Origin: Puccinellia tenuiflora
Lineage: Eukaryota; Streptophyta; Magnoliopsida; Poales; Poaceae
NCBI GenBank assembly: GCA_012064385.1
Contig: QRDG01000816.1
Span: forward strand, 124,001-188,000
Direction of reading: 5' to 3'
Length of the DNA: 64,000 nucleotides
Within the stretch, counting starts at the first letter, position 1, and each line of letters begins with the position of its first letter. Position numbers and translations under genes: made by a program. Positions 45,509 through 57,485 of this stretch are shown one piece after another. The notes beneath the pieces are model-generated. The model searched no databases. It saw only the letters and a list, made by a program, of their open reading frames with translations, and had not been told where the DNA came from.

Positions 45509-48500
45509 CTAGGCTTGAGTGAAGAAGGCGGGATATTCCTGACGAAGACTAGTTTCTCGCTCCCATGTGGCTTCTTCCTCGGAATGGTTGGACCATTGAA
45601 CTTTGAGAAACTTGATAGACTTGTTGCGGGTTTTCCTCTCCGCTTCATCCAAGATGCGGATAGGATGCTCGCGATAGGTCAAATCCTCCTGGATGTCCAA
45701 TGCCTCGTGATCAACCCCACGGATTGGATCCTTGAAGCAACGACGGAGTTGGGAAACATGGAACACATCATGCACATCCGGGAAGTTGGAAGGCAACTCA
45801 AGTTGATAGGAGAGATCTCCTCGCTTGGCTAGGACGGTGAAAGGGCCAACATAGCGAGGTGCCAATTTGCCCTTGATTCCGAAGCGACGAACGCCTCGGA
45901 GAGGAGAGACTCGAAGATAGGCCTTGTCACCAATTTCATAGTGAACCTCTTGATGGTGCTTGTCATAATAGCTTTTCTGACGGGATTGAGCAGCCTTGAG
46001 ATTTTACCGAATGACACGGACTTTCTCTTCGGCTTCATTGATCACATCAGGACCGAAGAGTGACCTCTCTCCGGTTTCAGACCAATTGAGAGGAGTCCGG
46101 CATTTTCTCCCATAAAGAACCTCAAAGGGAGCCATTTGCAAACTGGCTTGATAGCTATTGTTGTAGGAGAACTCAGCGAGAGGGAGGTACTTTTCCCAAC
46201 CCTTGCCGAAGGAGATGACACAAGCCCGAAGCATATCCTCAAGAACTTGGTTCACCCTTTCAGTTTGACCATCGGTTTGAGGATGATAGGCGGTGCTGAA
46301 GTTGAGACGGGTTCCAAGAGCCGTTTGGAAACTTTGCCAAAACTTGGACACGAATAAGCTTCCACGGTCAGAGATGATCCTCAAGGGAACCCCATGCAAG
46401 GGAACAATCCGGGCCATATATAGCTCCGCCAATTAGCGGAATTGATATCCTCTCAAACCGGAAGGAAATGGGCGACTTTGGATAGACGGTCAATGACGAT
46501 CCAGACGACCCAAATGGCATTGTTACCCTTTTGTGATCTAGGAAAGCCGGTGATGAAATCCATACCAACTTCATCCCACTTCCACTCGGGAATGGCTATG
46601 GGGCGAAGGGTACCAGCTGGCCTTTGATGTTCAGCCTTCACTCGGCGACAGACGTCGCATTCTGCAACATACTCGGCGATCTCGCGCTTCATGCAAGACC
46701 ACCAGAATTGAGGGCGCAGATCTTGATACATTTTGGTGCTACCCGGATGAATAGAGAGGGGTGACTCGTGAGCTTCGGATAGGATCAACTCTTTGATGTT
46801 CCCACTCTTGGGCACCACTAGGCGGGCACCGAAGTAGACAACACCATTGTCATCAACCGAGAAGCAATTTGCCTTTCCATTAGCTATCTTCTCTTTGATC
46901 TCGAGGATTTCAGCATCATTTTGCTGGGCGGCCTTGATTTCATCCTCAAGAGTGGATTTGATCTCGAGGTTAGCTAGAAAACCAGAAGGAACAATTTCCA
47001 GATTTAACCTAGCAAACTCCTCATGAAGAGCAGGTTGGGCCTTTTCAACCATCAAGGTATTGCAATAGGCTTTGCGGCTCAGAGCATCCGCCACGACATT
47101 TGCCTTGCCGGGTTGATAGTTGAGAGTCACATCATAATCTTTAATCAATTCCAGCCATCTCCTCTGCCTCAAGTTCAGATCCGGCTGGGTGAAGAGATAT
47201 TTCAAGCTTTGATGGTCGGAGTAGATCTCGCAACGGTTGCCCAAGAGGTAGGGCCTCCATTGCTTCAGAGCATGTACCACGGCGGCAAGCTCCAAATCAT
47301 GAGTTGGATAATTTTGCTCATGTGGTTTGAGTTGACGAGAGGCATAGGCGACCACATGGCCTTCTTGTATCAGTACACAGCCCAAGCCTTGGAGAGATGC
47401 ATCACAATAGACGACAAAGTCTTTGTCGGTATCGGGAAGGACAAGCACCGGAGTGGTGGTGAGCTTGACCTTGAGGGTTTGGAAACTTCCTTCAGCCTTG
47501 TCTGACCACACAAATTGTTTATTCTTCTTGAGGAGGTCAGTCAATGCTTTGGCTATTTTGGAAAAGCCCTCGATGAATCGGCGATAGTAACCAGCCAATC
47601 CAAGGAAGTTTCGGATATCTTTGGCGGACTTGGGAGTTGGCCAATCCAGGATTGCCTGAATCTTGTCTGGTATCACCGCTACTCCAGCAGCTGACACCAC
47701 ATGACCGAGAAAGATGAGCTCCTTTAGCCAAAACTCACACTTGGAGAACTTGGCATAGAGGCGGTGATCACGAAGCTTGGTCAAGACTAGTCGAAGATGC
47801 TCAGCATGTTCGTCTTCGGTTTTGGAGTAGACAAGAATGTCATCGATGTAAATAATGACAAACTTATCGAGGAACTCGTGGAAGATGGAGTTCATCAGCC
47901 TCATGAATGTAGCCGGAGCATTTGTGAGGCCGAAGGACATGACGGTGTACTCATATAACCCATAGCGGGTAGTAAAAGCCGTCTTTGGAATATCCTCCTT
48001 TCGGATTTTAATCTGATGGTAGCCTGACCTCAGATCCATCTTGGAGAATACCGTTGCACCAGCTAACTGATCGAACAAGTCAGTTATTCGAGGAATGGGG
48101 TACTTGTTCTTGATGGTCACCGCATTCAGAGGGCGGTAATCAACAACCAGCCGAGGAACATTGGTATCCCTCTTCTTGACAAAGATGACCGGGCAGCCCC
48201 AAGGTGAGCTACTCGGCCGGATGAACTCTTTTTCCAGAAGCTCATCAAGTTGCTTCTTCAGTTCAGTTAGCTCTTCCATTGGCATGCGGTAGGGCCTTTT
48301 GGAAACTGGTGCGGTTCCCGGAACCAACTCAATCACAAACTCCACGCTGCGATCAGGTGGCATGCCGGGTAATTCCTCCGGAAAAACATCGGGGAAATCA
48401 CACACCACATCAACTTCATGCATTTCGGGTGGAGTGGTTCCTTCCATGAAGTACAAACTGATCTCCGGAGAGAGAGACGTGGCAGCGGATGGAACTGCGG

Positions 48501-49923
48501 ACGAAGGTGACCAGTAATGCACTTCCCCATAGCTCGGGTGGATCACTGTGACAGTCTTGGCCGCACAGTCCAGGTTGGCCTGATACTTGACTAACCAGTC
48601 CATGCCCAGGATAACATCCAGACCCTCTGACTTCAGGGCTATCAACTGAAACGGGAAAGGTATTGATCCTATGGAAATCTGCACCTCTGAAGTAACCCAC
48701 TTGGTTTGCCAACGAGACCCTGGTGTTTTAACCACTAGTGGGGAAACCATGTTCTCAAACGGTATTTGATGGTTGTGTGCAAAAGCTATGGATATGAATG
48801 AATGCGATGCTCCAGAATCAAACAAGACTGTAGCAGGGTAATCATTGATTCGAAGCGTACCCATGAGAACTCCGGGGTCCTCCTCAACGCCTTCAGCCGA
48901 GACGTGGTTCAGGCGGCCACGGCTGACGGTGGTAGCCTTGGCGGCTGGGGTAGAGGGTGCTGGTGCAGGTGCTGTGGTAGCCGGTGCCTTCTGGGGACAC
49001 TCCCTGGAGTAGTGCCCCGGCTGGCCACAAGCGAAGCAAGTGACCCCCGGTGGTGCAGGCAGCCGAGGTCGAAAACCGCCTCCAGCCACACCCAAGGTCG
49101 AAGTAGCTGGGCGAGGCGGAGGTGGCAAGTACCCGGTGGTATTCGGCACGGAGGGTGCCTTGGGCACAGCGCTGAAAGGCACAAACACCCGGCGCTTCTT
49201 GCCCTCAGAGGAAGAGGAGCTCTGGTGGTCGGTGGAAGCTGGACGCTTGGAAGCCTCCAGCTCCTTCCTACCTTGCTCCATGGTGAGAGCCTGGTTGTAG
49301 AGCTCCTGGTAGGAGGTGAACTTGAAGGGTAGGAGCTCGTATCGGAGACGAGGTGCGAGCCCCTTGCGGAAGAGGTATTGCTTGTCGTCATCATTCATCA
49401 CGTCCCGAGGGGCGTAACGGGAGAGGTGGTTGAACTCCCGTCCATAAGACTGGATGTCCATGCGTCCCTGGGTCAAGTCCAGGAACTCCCTCCTCTTGAG
49501 CTCCAGGATGGGCTTGGGGATGTACGCCGCACGGAAAGCGGCGCGGAACTCCTCCCAAGTGAAGACATGGCCCGCGGCAACCATTGCCACGTGGCTCTCC
49601 CACCAGGAGCCGGCGGCTCCATCCAGCAGGTAGGTGGCGAAGTTGACATGTTCCGCCACCGGAATGTGAAGAGCGGCAAACTTGCGCTCTAAAGCCCGAA
49701 GCCAATCATCCGCATCAAGCGGTTCCTTCGCTTCAGAGAAAGTGGGAGGTTGGGACCGCAAGAACTCGGTGAGAGTGGTGCAGTCCGTGTTCCTCCGTGC
49801 ACCCTGCTGCACCAACTGCGCGAGTAGATTCTCGTTGCGCACACGGCCCTCTTCAATAATCATCAGCACCTCCGCCATAGTGGGTGGCGGCGGTGGATCA
49901 GGATTGCTCTGTTCGATCACCAC
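45509..49923 (-). pseudogene. Gypsy Gag-Pol polyprotein, open for 1156 residues then broken in integrase
   Basis: From the ATG at 49923 the frame encodes Gag with a CCHC knuckle (CFACGQPGHYSREC). It continues with the protease (VLFDSGASHSFIS), reverse transcriptase (YIDDILVYS), RNase H (YCDASLQGLGCVL) and the integrase zinc region (HPGSTKMY...CDVCRRVK). Just after AHFLPV (about 46453) a TGA and then a one-base shift interrupt it. The integrase core resumes (IISDRGSLFVSKFWQSF, HPQTDGQTERVN), meets a TAA at 46004-46006, and ends in a chromodomain-like tail (VQWSNHSEEEATWERE) with the natural stop at 45509. Both stops are compatible with C-to-T change (CGA to TGA, CAA to TAA). The reverse transcriptase half is intact; the integrase is not. 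Confidence 0.93.
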
Positions 49924-50319
49924 GACGGGTAGGGGCCATTCTGAAGAATTGGAACAATGACATAGTTAGTAAACACCTTCGACAGATAGGATAGATCATT
50001 AAGGTGCTTCCAGATATAGATATTGAAGTTGGCAAACACTAAGACAGATTTAGGCAACCATAGTGACATAACGTCATTGCGGCGATATCAAACGGATATA
50101 ACGGACTCGAGACATAACTGGATGCCAGAAACCCAACCCCGAGAACCTAAAACATCGACACCAAGCATAAAACAAATAGAGGTAAGAATCAGAGTAGAGC
50201 GAGTTGGACAAGGAGTAAAAAGAATCCTAAGAAGGTTTTCACAACTCATTTTTAGGTTAAAATAATTTTCGACTAGACTCGACATCGACCAATAGAAAGG
50301 GTTTCCTACAGGCAGTCCT

Positions 50320-50331
50320 GCTCTGATACCA
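50320..50331 (-). other. Primer-binding site of the gypsy element
   Basis: Minus-strand TGGTATCAGAGC, complementary to the 3' end of initiator tRNA-Met, three bases from the LTR end at 50335. Confidence 0.9.
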
Positions 50332-50334
50332 ACT

Positions 50335-53300
50335 TGTAAGGCCCTGACCCCAGAACTATACAGTGAAGCGTTGTGCAACCGGTCATGCTACACAATCGAG
50401 GGTTACTGGGTTTACCAATCCCAGGCCAAAACACATTGGCAGGCGTGCTCGGAATACATCATCGGCACACAACACCCCGATCATGCCATAAGCTCAGACA
50501 TCGCTATCACGTATAGTAAAGAGACCGAGACTTGTGGAACAAACTGGCACATTGCAGACTCTACGACACAAAACTCATATAGCAACTCATATATGAGAAA
50601 GATACAAATATTACACATCAAAAGGTCACAGACCATCAATTCATCAAGCGGAAGCGGGTAGTGTTGTCTAACAACAAGAAGCAAATATATGGCCTAAGAG
50701 GCCTACAATAAATATCACCCAAGCCAGCTTGTTCCACGGTCCGAAGCTGCCACCTAGGAACCCCAGACTAGTAGTCGACGTCAACGAAGAACCCACCTAG
50801 TTGCTCGGTGTCGTCCTCCTCTGAAATACAAATATAAAGGCAACAAGAGAGACTGAGTACGATGTACTCGCAAGTTTAGTAGGGCGATATAGGCCCAATG
50901 ACTGACGGAGGCTCTAAGCTGTATATGTAGCTATTTTGCATAAAGCTAGTTTTCCATTTAAAAGATATTAAGGACATAAGGCATCGTCTACTCAGAATAT
51001 TTTTCATAAAGGGGATAAGAGGGTAACATTTCATATTCGGTTCTCGGCGAACCTACTTGTAGCCAAAACCCACTCATCTCCACCAAGGCACCCCCTCGAA
51101 TCACCCTCGAGGAAGTGAACCTTTATCACACGTTGATTAAGCAACCTTTAGCTGCCATATCAATTAGGTTAAAGTTATCTATGAGCTAATCCGCCTTTCC
51201 CAAGAGTTTGTCCATAACCGTGGACACGGCTTTTCGAAAAGATTTAACCCTGCAGGGGTGTACTATTTTACCCATTGGTACCGTCCGGCTCACCTAATTG
51301 GCCCTCTTCCGGGGAAGGCCGGCGAGCGGGCGCGGTTAGACCTTTACAAAGCATGAGGCTTACTCAAGGATCATCAGTGTGCGGAAGGACAGGTTCAGCG
51401 CTCCCAGCGCCCTGCCCCGCGGCCACATCCTAAACACCACCATCCTCGTTCCTTTTTCCACCCACACCACACACGCGCAAATGGAAATAGCAAACTAGAG
51501 GACCCTTGACAAGCCCCTCACAAATTATTCGGTCAGTAAGGCGCCCATACACCCACCAATGGAAGCACGCTCGGTTCTTGGTTCTAGCTAAAAGCACTCT
51601 CAGCCTAGGCGGCAAGAATGAGGCAAAACACCCTCCCCGAGGGCAACTCATCCAAGCCTTTAGCAATTTAATTAAGCATCACATATATCCACCATGCCCG
51701 AATCATTCCATCAACATCAGTAATTATGGAATTCAACAACGGACATAACTAGTATTTCAACTAAGCATTACTAAGCATGGCTAAGCATATAACCAAATTA
51801 TAAATTGTATCCGGCCAACACATCAACACTAAGGTTCATAGGTAGGGATACATGTGATTGGCTCGGGGAAGAACATGCAATCTCAGGAGTCTCTATATTT
51901 TGATCAAAGAAACATTTGAATCGCATGCAATAATATGGTGGATAAAATAAGTTTATAAAACATTAGGATGCTAGAATGCCAAGAAGTTTAGGTTATCTCT
52001 TGCCTTGCTGCCCGGGCGTGTAGTACTGCTCGTCGGGGTAAGTAGCGTTAACCTCGACTCCGGAATCTATCGATACCCAAAAGAAATACAAAGAACACAT
52101 AAATCACAAGAACACAAGGTGCAATGCTCAATCACATGATGACATGTCCAATTGATGCAAAGATACCATCATATAAATTAAAAGCAAAATTAAATGGGGA
52201 GCCAAATAATTAGTGCAATTATTTGGAAACAAACCCATATTTATATTAATGATCACAATTCCTTGTAAATTATTAAATTATTAGTGAAGTGGCTCAAAAT
52301 GCATGAACATGACATGAAATGGTTAGGGTTTGTCATTCCGATCATTTTGGTATTTTATTTGTAATTTTCGGAGCACCGATGAATAAATAGCAAATTAATT
52401 AAATAATTGAGTTTAAATCAATTAATCAAGTTATGAATATCATCAAATAAAGATTTGTGATCATGATGTGATAAGTGCATGGGTTGATAGCATTTGACAT
52501 ATTGATCACATTGATATTTTATTCAAAAAATTTGGATAATTATTTAATGAGTTATGTAATTTCTCAAATTATTATCATTTATGCCAATTTAGGAATTCAT
52601 AATTAAACATCAAATTTATTTATTTAAAAGGGCAAGACAATGTTACCAAAAGATAGGAAATGTTTTTCTGAGCATTTTCATATTTAATTTGCAATTTTTG
52701 GATCGATATTCGAAGAGATACAAAAGTTTTAATTTTAGTTTAAATTCAAAAGGGAAGACAAAACCCTGGCAGGCTGGCCTCGAGCCGGCCAGGCCGGGGT
52801 GCTGGCCGGCCACCAGCCCGAGAGGCCCAGCCTTTGGCCGGCCCAGGCTGGGGTGCAGGCCGGGGCAGTGGCCGAAGGAACCGGCCTTTGGCCGGCCCAA
52901 AACGAGCCTAGGCCATTTTTTTAAATTCCAGGAAAATTCATAGGGGTTCTGAAAGACCTTTAGGTGCTCCACAAAAATTGGTGAGGTCAAATAAATTATT
53001 TTGACCAACATTTGTTCATAGCTCATAATTAAGGTAATTTTGAGCAATTACCAAAATGTGTTTAGTTGGAGCATTTTGACAAATCGAAAATAGTGAAAAT
53101 ATTCATGGAGAAACTTACAATCATATTAAAGCTCCCCATGATTTTAGTTTGAATTTTTGGAAAACTTAACTTGGTTCCAAAAATGGAATGGAGTTAAATC
53201 AAATTTGGATTCTCAATTGCAATTCTTATTTGGTGATATTTGGATTTAGAGAATTGGTTTCAAAAGTAAACTTGGAACTTCCTAAACCATTTGGAAGTCC

Positions 53301-53488
53301 AAGCATGATTTGTTTTGATGAGTTGAGCATTGCATTTGTTGGAGGTTGGGAAGTTTACCTCCCTATTTCAATTTGTTTCCAAGTGAAAGTTTGAAATGGC
53401 AAATGCATATGGATGCTATGGTGCAAACATGGAAACAAAAAGTGGAAAAATTCTTCGTATTTTTCATTACCAAGTTGGGGCTGTTACA
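50335..53488 (-). mobile_element. 5' LTR of the gypsy element (3154 bp), internally deleted
   Basis: Compared with the 3' LTR, it lacks 688 bp between two aggcc pentamers (equivalent to 44206-44893), so agcctaggcc runs directly into atttttttaaattcc near 52917. The lost part is the GC-rich, probably transcribed region, so promoter or leader function may be gone. Confidence 0.9.
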
Positions 53489-53709
53489 CATTCCGGTGCT
53501 CCGGAGGTCATCCCCCCCCCCCGAAAACGGCGTTATGTGTGCCCCAGTGGGTCTACCCCCCTAGATTTCTCCGCACGATGTTGTACCAATGAACTTTTTC
53601 ATAGGTTTATGTTTGTTTATGCCATAGACACTAGGAAAACTAGGTTTGGTACCATGTGGCACATTGTAGCCCCCGATATACCCGCAGCGGGACATTTCCA
53701 CCTAAACGT
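53489..53709. repeat. Satellite-like monomer, right part, joined to a gene fragment
   Basis: Continues the monomer split by the gypsy insertion (accaatgaac at 53585, 355 bp after the previous one once the insertion is removed). It stops abruptly at 53709 after ccacctaaacgtc, inside the coding region of the minus-strand gene. Confidence 0.85.
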
Positions 53710-53807
53710 CGTGCCAGGTCGTCGTGGTCGTCGGTGGCAGCTGCTCCACCGTTGGTGCTGGCGGCCACGAGAGCGAGCGTAAGTAGGATGAGGACGAACT
53801 TGGCCAT
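53710..53807 (-). pseudogene. 5' fragment of a small secreted-protein gene (copy 1)
   Basis: From the ATG at 53807 the minus strand encodes MAKFVLILLTLALVAAS, a clear signal peptide, then a Gly/Ala/Asp-rich start of the mature part, cut after about 33 codons by satellite DNA. It is a paralogue of the plus-strand gene starting at 54151 and shares the gatacacc...gactcgcc leader before the ATG. Family unknown. Confidence 0.7.
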
Positions 53808-54150
53808 GGCGAGTCGAATAGGTGGGTGTATCGCTTCGACAAAGAAGGTGACCGAGATCGCGTTGCCCAACTGCCTGGTGCACTGTAAGCGGTGTGAGTC
53901 CCAGATGAAAAAGTGTGACTGCTTGGTACTGAATCAAATGAGATGAGAAGCGGCACATCTCACATGCAGATGCAGGCACAAAAGCTGAACCTTGCATGGC
54001 ACTCACACACTTTCGTCTGCCCGCCGTCACGTGTTTACGCTCCATCAACTAACCGGTGGCCGTTGCACAACACGATCGCTGCCGGCAGGTTCCACCATAT
54101 ATACTAAGCTTTATCCAGGAGATGCATATCGCCGATACACCAGACTCGCC
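53808..54150. promoter_or_regulatory. 343-bp shared upstream region of two head-to-head genes
   Basis: Lies between the divergent ATGs at 53807 and 54151. A plus-strand TATATA (54098-54103) is 48 bp before the right-hand ATG. Both genes carry related leaders, which suggests an inverted duplication. Confidence 0.55.
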
Positions 54151-54262
54151 ATGGCCAAGTACTTCCTCCTCTTCCTCCTCACGCTGGCTCTCGTCGTCGC
54201 CGCCGGCATAGGTGGAGCTGCCGTGGACGACCTAGAGCAGTGGCAGGAGTCCATGGCCGAGG
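54151..54262 (+). pseudogene. Secreted-protein gene (copy 2), 5' part, split by an LTR element
   Basis: The ATG at 54151 starts a signal peptide (MAKYFLLFLLTLALVVAA) and a mature start VDDLEQWQESMAEV. The frame is cut at 54262 by a retroelement with target duplication cgagg, and resumes in phase at 60754. The remainder is in the second part. No known family is recognised. Confidence 0.75.
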
Positions 54263-54540
54263 TGATGTAGCCCAACCCACGTCCATCAACATGACAAGCC
54301 ATCCGACACATGCCAAGTCACCATGGGCGTCAAAGGTGAACTCCTTCCTCTTCGAGATCTCATTTCCTACCATTTGGAATGGTATGCTACTTGAGCATCC
54401 GCCCCTTTGCATTGCTAGGTTTGACACGATGGATACGAAGCCGATGGGAGGTGCCGAGGAAGCCCAAGAGTTGATTTCATCCAAGGCGTACGCGTGGATG
54501 AGGAGGAGGAAGCGTCAAGGCAAAAGCACAAGGCAGGAGC

Positions 54541-55027
54541 CAGCCGGCCTCCAGGCCGGCCTAGGCCGGCTCCCAAGCCGGGCCCCCTCCAGACGCTGCT
54601 GGCCTCCAGGCTGGCCTAGGCCGGCTCCCAGGCCGGGCCCCCTCCAGACGCTGCCGGCCTCTAGGCCGGCCCAGGCCGGCCCCCAGGCAGGTCCCCCTCC
54701 AGACGCTGCCGGCCTCCAGGCCGACCCAGGGCGGCTCCCAGGTCGGGCCCCCTCCAGACGCTGTCGGCCTCCATGCCGGCCCAGGACGGCTCCCAGGCCA
54801 GGCCCCCTCCAGACACTACCGGCCTCCAGGCCGGGCCCCCTCTAGACGCTGCCGGTCTCCGGGCCGGCCCAAGCTGGCTCCCAGGCCGGGCCCCCTCTAG
54901 ACGCTGCCGGCCTACAGGCCGGTCCCCCTCCAGACGCTGCCGGCCTCCAGGCCGGCCCCCAGGCCGGTCCCCCACCAGCGCATGCCGGCCTCCAGGCCGG
55001 CCTAGGCCGGCCCCTAGGCCGGACCTC
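54541..55027. repeat. About 60-bp GGCCGG-rich tandem repeat, roughly eight units
   Basis: Units combine ccccctccagacgctgccgg, cctccaggccggcccaggcc and ggctcccaggccggg. The 3' LTR has fewer units (60079-60305), and two similar units occur internally at about 55709-55820. Confidence 0.9.
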
Positions 55028-55046
55028 CCCCCCGTGTGTACTAGAC

Positions 55047-55054
55047 TATAAATA
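55047..55054 (+). promoter_or_regulatory. TATA box of the 5' LTR
   Basis: TATAAATA directly after the GGCCGG array; the same box is at 60326-60333 in the 3' LTR. Confidence 0.65.
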
Positions 55055-55430
55055 GCTTTCCCCCTTTTCCATTATAGAGTAGAGATGAATGAACTAGAGA
55101 GTTGAGCATTGCTCCTTCCCGTGATGGGTTCCTCCGAGGAGGATGATGAATCTCTTGTTGTAGCTACTCTTTCACTGAGGTGTCTCTAGTAGTGCAAACC
55201 AATCTTTCACTGTGGTGATTCATTAAGCGTGTTGTTGACTTGGGTTTTGGGATCCGGAGGCTACTCCGTTGGGGGTTTGTTGCCGGGTGATTCTGCCTTG
55301 TAGGCTTCGCGAGTTATCCCCCACGAATTTGCCCTTTTCCCCTCGTGTTCTTCGTTTCCACCTCCGTGTTCTTCGTGTTCATCCTCTTTTCCCCTCAAAT
55401 CCGTGAAGATCGGGCCAACCCCCTACATCA

Positions 55431-56771
55431 TATGGTATCAGAGCAAGGGTTGCCACGGATTTGCCTTTGTTTCCACCCCCAAATCCACAAAAAATTTCTT
55501 TGATTTTGCTAATTTCGAAAATTTCCACCAAAAATAGCCCCAAATTGCTTTTGGATCGATCTAAGATTCTTGTGAGTTTTGGTAGGTTTTGATCCGTGGA
55601 TCCATTGCTATACTTGTTGATCTACCTCCCTTTGCGTTCCCATGGCCAAATTTCTTTGATTTCCCCTCCGATTTGGTGTTTTTCGGGCCATTTTTCACGT
55701 CACGGGAAGGTAGTCCGGCCGGCCTCCAGCCCGGCCTAGGCCGGCCCCTAGGCCGGACCCCCGGCAGAAGCCGCCGGCCTCCAGCCCGGCCCAGGCCGGC
55801 CCCCAGGCCGACCCCCCTGCAGAAAAATTGTTTTGGCCATAACTTTTCACTCCGGACTCCGTTTTTGGTGATTTTCGTCTCTAATCGAAGCTACCGACAA
55901 GCTCTACATCACCATAGTGGTTGATCCATCATCTAGTGCCACCATATTTCGTGAGCAAGGAAGAGGCATTCCACTCCAAGGTTGAAGATCGTCGGCAAAA
56001 GGTATAACATTCCCAAATCTTCTCCCACCTTGCATCACTTGTTAGCCAAGCCTTTTGTGCCTATCTTACCTATTGAGACTAGCTCATCTATGATTGCTTG
56101 GGCTTTGCACACTTGATACCTCGTAGTGTTCCGAGCAAACCTTGTATGCGCTAGTTGATATAGTTGTTGTTGGCAAGCAAAGTGAGAGGCAAAATAGAAA
56201 AAGAGAGTAAGAGGCCAAAAGAGAATAGAAAAGAATCAAAAAGAGAAAAGAAAAGAAAGAGCCTCAATGCCATATCTCTTGTAGGTCGCGCAAGCTCGAT
56301 GAAAAATTCATAGGTGTGGTATCTTTGTGCAAATCTTGTAGCCCACCAATAAATTGCAATCGAGTTGGTTCCTCTTGTACTTGTGCGACTTGAGCTTTAG
56401 TCTTCGCTAGGTCCTTACTAGCTCATTTTGGTTGCACGAGTCCCACTTTTCAAAGCGTGTGTTTCTATGAGCTTCACTTCTATCCTTTGAGATCGACTTG
56501 TATTTGCTTTGTGGTCATCGTGGTTCTCTACTTGCCTTTACAATATCTTGGTTTCCGGTTGTTCCATTTGCTTTCCACAATTCATTCCTATCGACTCATA
56601 AGCCATGTGTTTTTTTGGAGTTGCGTTTGGATCTTTGAAATTCAAGTCACCCGCATTCTTGTGTATCGGTTTCTCTTGGCATGGTCCACTAGTTCCAATA
56701 CTATCTACTAGGTGAGGTTGGTTTCTTAGTTCTTTCCACTCCACATATCTATACTTGTCTTGTGATTGACC
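55431..56771 (+). other. Leader of the non-autonomous element
   Basis: Primer-binding site at 55433, then pyrimidine- and later purine-rich leader with two GGCCGG-type units (55709-55820). No gene is supported. Confidence 0.6.
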
Positions 56772-57203
56772 ATGTCTAGTGAGAGCGGAGCATCCTATGG
56801 AGGCCATGATGATGAGAACATGATGAGCGACAATGACTACGGCGCGCCAAGCATGGATGACATCATGAGCGACAACGACTACGGCGCCCCAAGCATGGAT
56901 GACATGGTGGACCACGACATCGACGACACCTCCACAAGCATGGATCTCATGGCGGAGCACCACCACTACCACGACTATGATGCCGCAACCGTCCACGACA
57001 TGGAGAGCTACATCGACTTTGATCCCTCAAGCATCAACGTCATGGTGGACCACTACAACGACTACAACTCCAATGATGTGGCGGGACCCTACATGGACTA
57101 CGACTCCTCAAGGCACGTCAAGGTTCCCCAACAAGACGCTACACATCATGTGGATGACGACACCGACGATGAGTACCCACCTCGAAGATCCTCAAGGCCG
57201 TGA
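56772..57203 (+). CDS. Acidic Asp/Tyr/Met-rich ORF of the non-autonomous element
   Basis: 143 residues from the ATG at 56772, built of repeats such as SDNDYGAPSMDD (twice) and looser D-x-SS/TS-M-D units with many His and Asp. The isoelectric character is strongly acidic, with no zinc knuckle or other Gag domain. The region following (57204-57485) continues with similar codon style in other frames, so the original gene may have been longer and frame-shifted. Function unknown; position is that of gag in normal elements. Confidence 0.5.
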   Translation: MSSESGASYGGHDDENMMSDNDYGAPSMDDIMSDNDYGAPSMDDMVDHDIDDTSTSMDLMAEHHHYHDYDAATVHDMESYIDFDPSSINVMVDHYNDYNSNDVAGPYMDYDSSRHVKVPQQDATHHVDDDTDDEYPPRRSSRP

Positions 57204-57485
57204 ACTCAAGAGCGCCACCGCCGGCAAGCACCTACTTCAAGCTCAAGGAGACGGAGCTCAAGGCATATTCGTCTAGAGGACAAGGAGATACGCCCTCCTC
57301 CATGACATCAAGCTACTTCGCCCTCAAGACGGCAGCCAACGCAAAGTGCCTATGCACACGAGTCTTCCTCAAGGAACTCCAAGGATCTTCATCGGCGTAC
57401 GTCTACTCATGATCATCATCGACGTCACTATGAGGACTCAAGCTACTCAAGGCCACGCCATCACGCGTCTACATCAACATACAAG

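Larger units (their letters stand above)
41745..53488 (-). mobile_element. 11.7-kb Ty3/gypsy LTR retrotransposon
   Basis: The 5-bp duplication cattc flanks it (41740-41744 and 53489-53493). The LTRs read TGTAAGGCCC...GGGGCTGTTACA. A tRNA-Met-type primer-binding site (TGGTATCAGAGC on the minus strand, 50331-50320) abuts the right LTR, and a G-rich polypurine tract (inverse of 45473-45488) abuts the left LTR, so the element runs right to left. The gene order protease, reverse transcriptase, RNase H, integrase and a chromodomain-like C-terminus place it among chromoviruses, probably the Tekay/Del group. Confidence 0.95.
54263..55430 (+). mobile_element. 5' LTR (1168 bp)
   Basis: Contains a ggccggc-rich tandem array (54541-55027) and a TATAAATA box at 55047-55054. 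It lacks a roughly 40-bp segment around tggaccggccggtaagagaa present in the 3' LTR near 60500-60540. Confidence 0.93.

Noticed and set aside
50320..50331. Matches to tRNA-Met sequence as a tRNA gene
   Set aside because: Only the primer-binding 12-mer is present, next to an LTR end.
54240..55051. Pro/Gly/Arg-rich frames over the GGCCGG array
   Set aside because: Repeat-derived; the 3' LTR with fewer units changes their length and they have no domain.
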